DNA of 64,000 bases. Source: Brevibacillus ruminantium. Lineage in GTDB: Bacteria; Bacillota; Bacilli; Brevibacillales; Brevibacillaceae. Made by a program: the position numbers and the translations under genes. Of the stretch, positions 62,463 to 64,000 are shown piece after piece. The stretch is from assembly GCF_023746555.1 (NCBI RefSeq), contig NZ_CP098755.1:1933001-1997000 (forward strand), given 5' to 3'. Below the pieces are notes generated by a model. It worked only from the letters and a program-made list of their open reading frames with translations. It was not told the DNA's origin and did no database searches. Numbering within the stretch: the first letter of the stretch is position 1; the number at the start of each line of letters is the position of its first letter.

Positions 62463-63530
62463 CTACTTCTGTCCGAAACCAAAGGGAAAATTGATTTTTA
62501 GCTGCAGCTTCAGCTCTTCGTTGACCATGCTGATTCCCTGTACCTGAATATTCGGGGAGATCAGCTCAGGGTAAAAACCAAAATCGTAGGCTTGATCCAT
62601 TTCCTCGATGGTGGAGGAAGGCAGGGCAAAGCCGTCGAAATACAATTCATTGATGCGAAATTTCAACTCTTTCGGCGAAACCAGCTCGTAGGAACCGACC
62701 AGCTTGATCTGCATGTGATCATAGGTACCTTCGACGATGAGCTGATTGTTTTCGAAGCGGAACTGTGAATGTTTGAACAGTTCATCTTTGTTCATCAAAA
62801 ATTGGTTAAACTCATCTTGCCGGATCGTTAGTGTATGCAGGAATAACCCCTCGGATTGAATACGATCCGGAGTAGCCAGCTCAGGAATCTGAAACATCAC
62901 CGTGGACAATTGGCTGAAAAAGGTTTGGAAAGCTGGCAGGCCGCGCTCGCGCCAATCGACGATTAAATGGCCTATTAGGGACTGAACATTGGTCGCATCG
63001 CCTATTTTCGAGAGATTCTCTTCTTTCTCAGCCTGGATAGCGAGCATCTCGGCCAATTGCTTTTCGTACGATTTTTTCAGTTCCTGCAAAGCGGTGATCC
63101 GCTGCAGCTTATCAGACTGCATAGCTTCCATTTTTGTCCGCTCGGCCTGGTATTTTTCCAGTTTCTGCATGTCTCTTTCATACAAGAGCTGCAGGAAATC
63201 AAACATCAGCAAAAAATCATTAAAATTTTCAGCGTCAAACAACAGAGTCAAAAGCGAAACGCGCTCCCCCGTGTAGTAGGCCACAGCTACTTCACCGGCA
63301 TGCCGCTTCATCGCTTCCATGACAAGTTTTTGCCGTTGCATGTCCAAATCAAGACGGGCTACCTCTCCGTTCAGCCGGCTTTCCTCCTGTTTGATCATTC
63401 CCAGCGTCCGCTCCAGCTCTTTTTGTGTAAAATGCTGTTGCAGGATCAACTGCTCCAAAGGGGGAAGTTCCTCGGCGAAAGCGGTTAAAGGCATAAGGGC
63501 AAGCAGCAAGGCGAGCAATAGTTTACGCAT
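62463..63530 (-). CDS. Secreted coiled-coil protein, PcsB/CwlO-like N-terminus
   Basis: The 355-residue protein has a signal peptide (MRKLLLALLLALMPLTAFA) and a long coiled coil (residues ~25-175) that includes AVAYYTGERVSLLTLLFDAE, FNDFLLMFDFLQLLYERDMQ and LEKYQAERTKMEAMQSDKLQ. This matches the regulatory coiled-coil region of PcsB/CwlO-type hydrolases, which is controlled by FtsEX. The C-terminal half is a beta-rich domain instead of a NlpC/P60 or CHAP catalytic domain. AGGTGAAGAG precedes the ATG. It may regulate a hydrolase rather than be one. Confidence 0.7.
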   Translation of the reverse strand: MRKLLLALLLALMPLTAFAEELPPLEQLILQQHFTQKELERTLGMIKQEESRLNGEVARLDLDMQRQKLVMEAMKRHAGEVAVAYYTGERVSLLTLLFDAENFNDFLLMFDFLQLLYERDMQKLEKYQAERTKMEAMQSDKLQRITALQELKKSYEKQLAEMLAIQAEKEENLSKIGDATNVQSLIGHLIVDWRERGLPAFQTFFSQLSTVMFQIPELATPDRIQSEGLFLHTLTIRQDEFNQFLMNKDELFKHSQFRFENNQLIVEGTYDHMQIKLVGSYELVSPKELKFRINELYFDGFALPSSTIEEMDQAYDFGFYPELISPNIQVQGISMVNEELKLQLKINFPFGFGQK

Positions 63531-63654
63531 CTCTTCACCTTTTGTTTCGTAGCGTGATTGGAGCCAAAAGCCAAAGACGCTCTCACCACATTGTATGATC
63601 TCTTTTCGTATTATAGCCTTAGTTGACTGAATTTGGATAGCAGGAGAAACGAAG

Positions 63655-64000
63655 ATGACGATATTACCCAGAATTTACAAGGAAATCGAGCAACGGCCAG
63701 AAGGGGCCATTCCATTTGTCCGCTTCATGGAAATGGCTTTGTATGATCAACAGGGAGGGTATTATACCTCTGCCCGCCAAAAAATCGGCAAGGACGGCGA
63801 TTTTTATACCAGTGCCACCGTGCATCCTGTATTTGCAGAGACACTGGCTGATGTCGTGATCGAGATGTGGGAAGCCGGAAAGTGGTCTGCGCCCACCCTG
63901 GTCGAGATTGGAGGTGGGACGGGAGCACTGTGCAATGCCATACTCAGCCGGTTGCAGGAAGCAGCTCCGGCACTTTTCGCTGCGATTCAGGTGGTCTTGG
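63655..64000 (+). CDS. MidA family SAM-dependent methyltransferase, 3' truncated
   Basis: AGGAGA lies seven bases before the ATG at 63655 and the frame is open to the right edge. The visible 115 residues show ILPRIYKEIEQRPEGAIPFV, RFMEMALYDQQGGYYTSARQ, IGKDGDFYTSATVHPVFAET and the SAM loop LVEIGGGTGALCNAIL, which is the start of the MidA/COG1565 (DUF185) family. Eukaryotic members methylate an arginine in the complex I subunit NDUFS2; bacterial targets are not established. The C-terminal two thirds lie outside the window. Confidence 0.85.
   Translation, partial: MTILPRIYKEIEQRPEGAIPFVRFMEMALYDQQGGYYTSARQKIGKDGDFYTSATVHPVFAETLADVVIEMWEAGKWSAPTLVEIGGGTGALCNAILSRLQEAAPALFAAIQVVL

Overview
The window reads as chromosomal DNA of an endospore-forming Firmicute of the Paenibacillaceae type, most probably Brevibacillus or a close relative. 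The reasons are: mid-GC coding DNA with strong AGGAGG-type ribosome sites; Gram-positive riboswitches (TPP, lysine, SAM-I); a B. subtilis-like yla neighbourhood (typA, ylaH-like, YhcN/YlaJ lipoproteins, PhoH-like ylaK); an SR1P peptide gene; the acetylated diaminopimelate route; and sporulation-type lipoproteins. The genus is inferred from gene content, not from a search. I see no CRISPR array, transposase or prophage. The window cuts a bactofilin-like gene at the left edge and a MidA-type methyltransferase at the right edge.

Region 1 (about 0.7-10 kb) is a sugar-uptake and catabolism cluster: a xylose-isomerase-like TIM barrel, divergent from a ferritin-like DUF455 protein, a DeoC-like aldolase, a PfkB kinase, an rbsACB-type importer, an RbsD-type mutarotase and a GntR/HutC regulator. 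Shared GGTATAT boxes in two promoters and a tandem pair of cre-like sites suggest substrate and catabolite control. Region 2 (10-21 kb) holds thiC under a TPP riboswitch with a coupled 59-residue protein, small conserved genes, a YitT-type membrane protein, thiM, four tRNAs (Ser-Leu-Pro-Gly), two DMT transporters and pdxK. The 3' end of rarD is duplicated around an AT-rich insert that encodes a small secreted protein.

Region 3 (21-31 kb) holds a MacB/YknXYZ-like ABC exporter, a methyltransferase, an acetyltransferase, and a lysine-riboswitch-controlled operon dapH / class III aminotransferase / dapL for lysine and cell-wall diaminopimelate. A DnaA-box cluster follows. Region 4 (31-46 kb) contains DUF genes, a MarR regulator, an SR1-like dual-function RNA with CcpN-type operators, a secreted beta-propeller, a dihydroorotate-dehydrogenase-like domain fused to a membrane domain, a SpeA-type decarboxylase, a nitronate monooxygenase-like flavoprotein, a MagIII-like glycosylase and speD with a structured leader.

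Region 5 (46-64 kb) is the typA/yla neighbourhood with gpx, nfo, a SAM-riboswitch metI-metC operon, PhoH and an unassigned ~200-nt structured RNA with its own terminator. After these come an MBL hydrolase coupled to a CapA-like lipoprotein, a coiled-coil secreted protein and the truncated MidA gene. Points most worth following up are the DHODH-membrane fusion, the unassigned RNA at 58779-58976, the mosaic rarD duplication, the DnaA-box cluster, the SR1/CcpN unit, and the sugar cluster with a ferritin-like protein.
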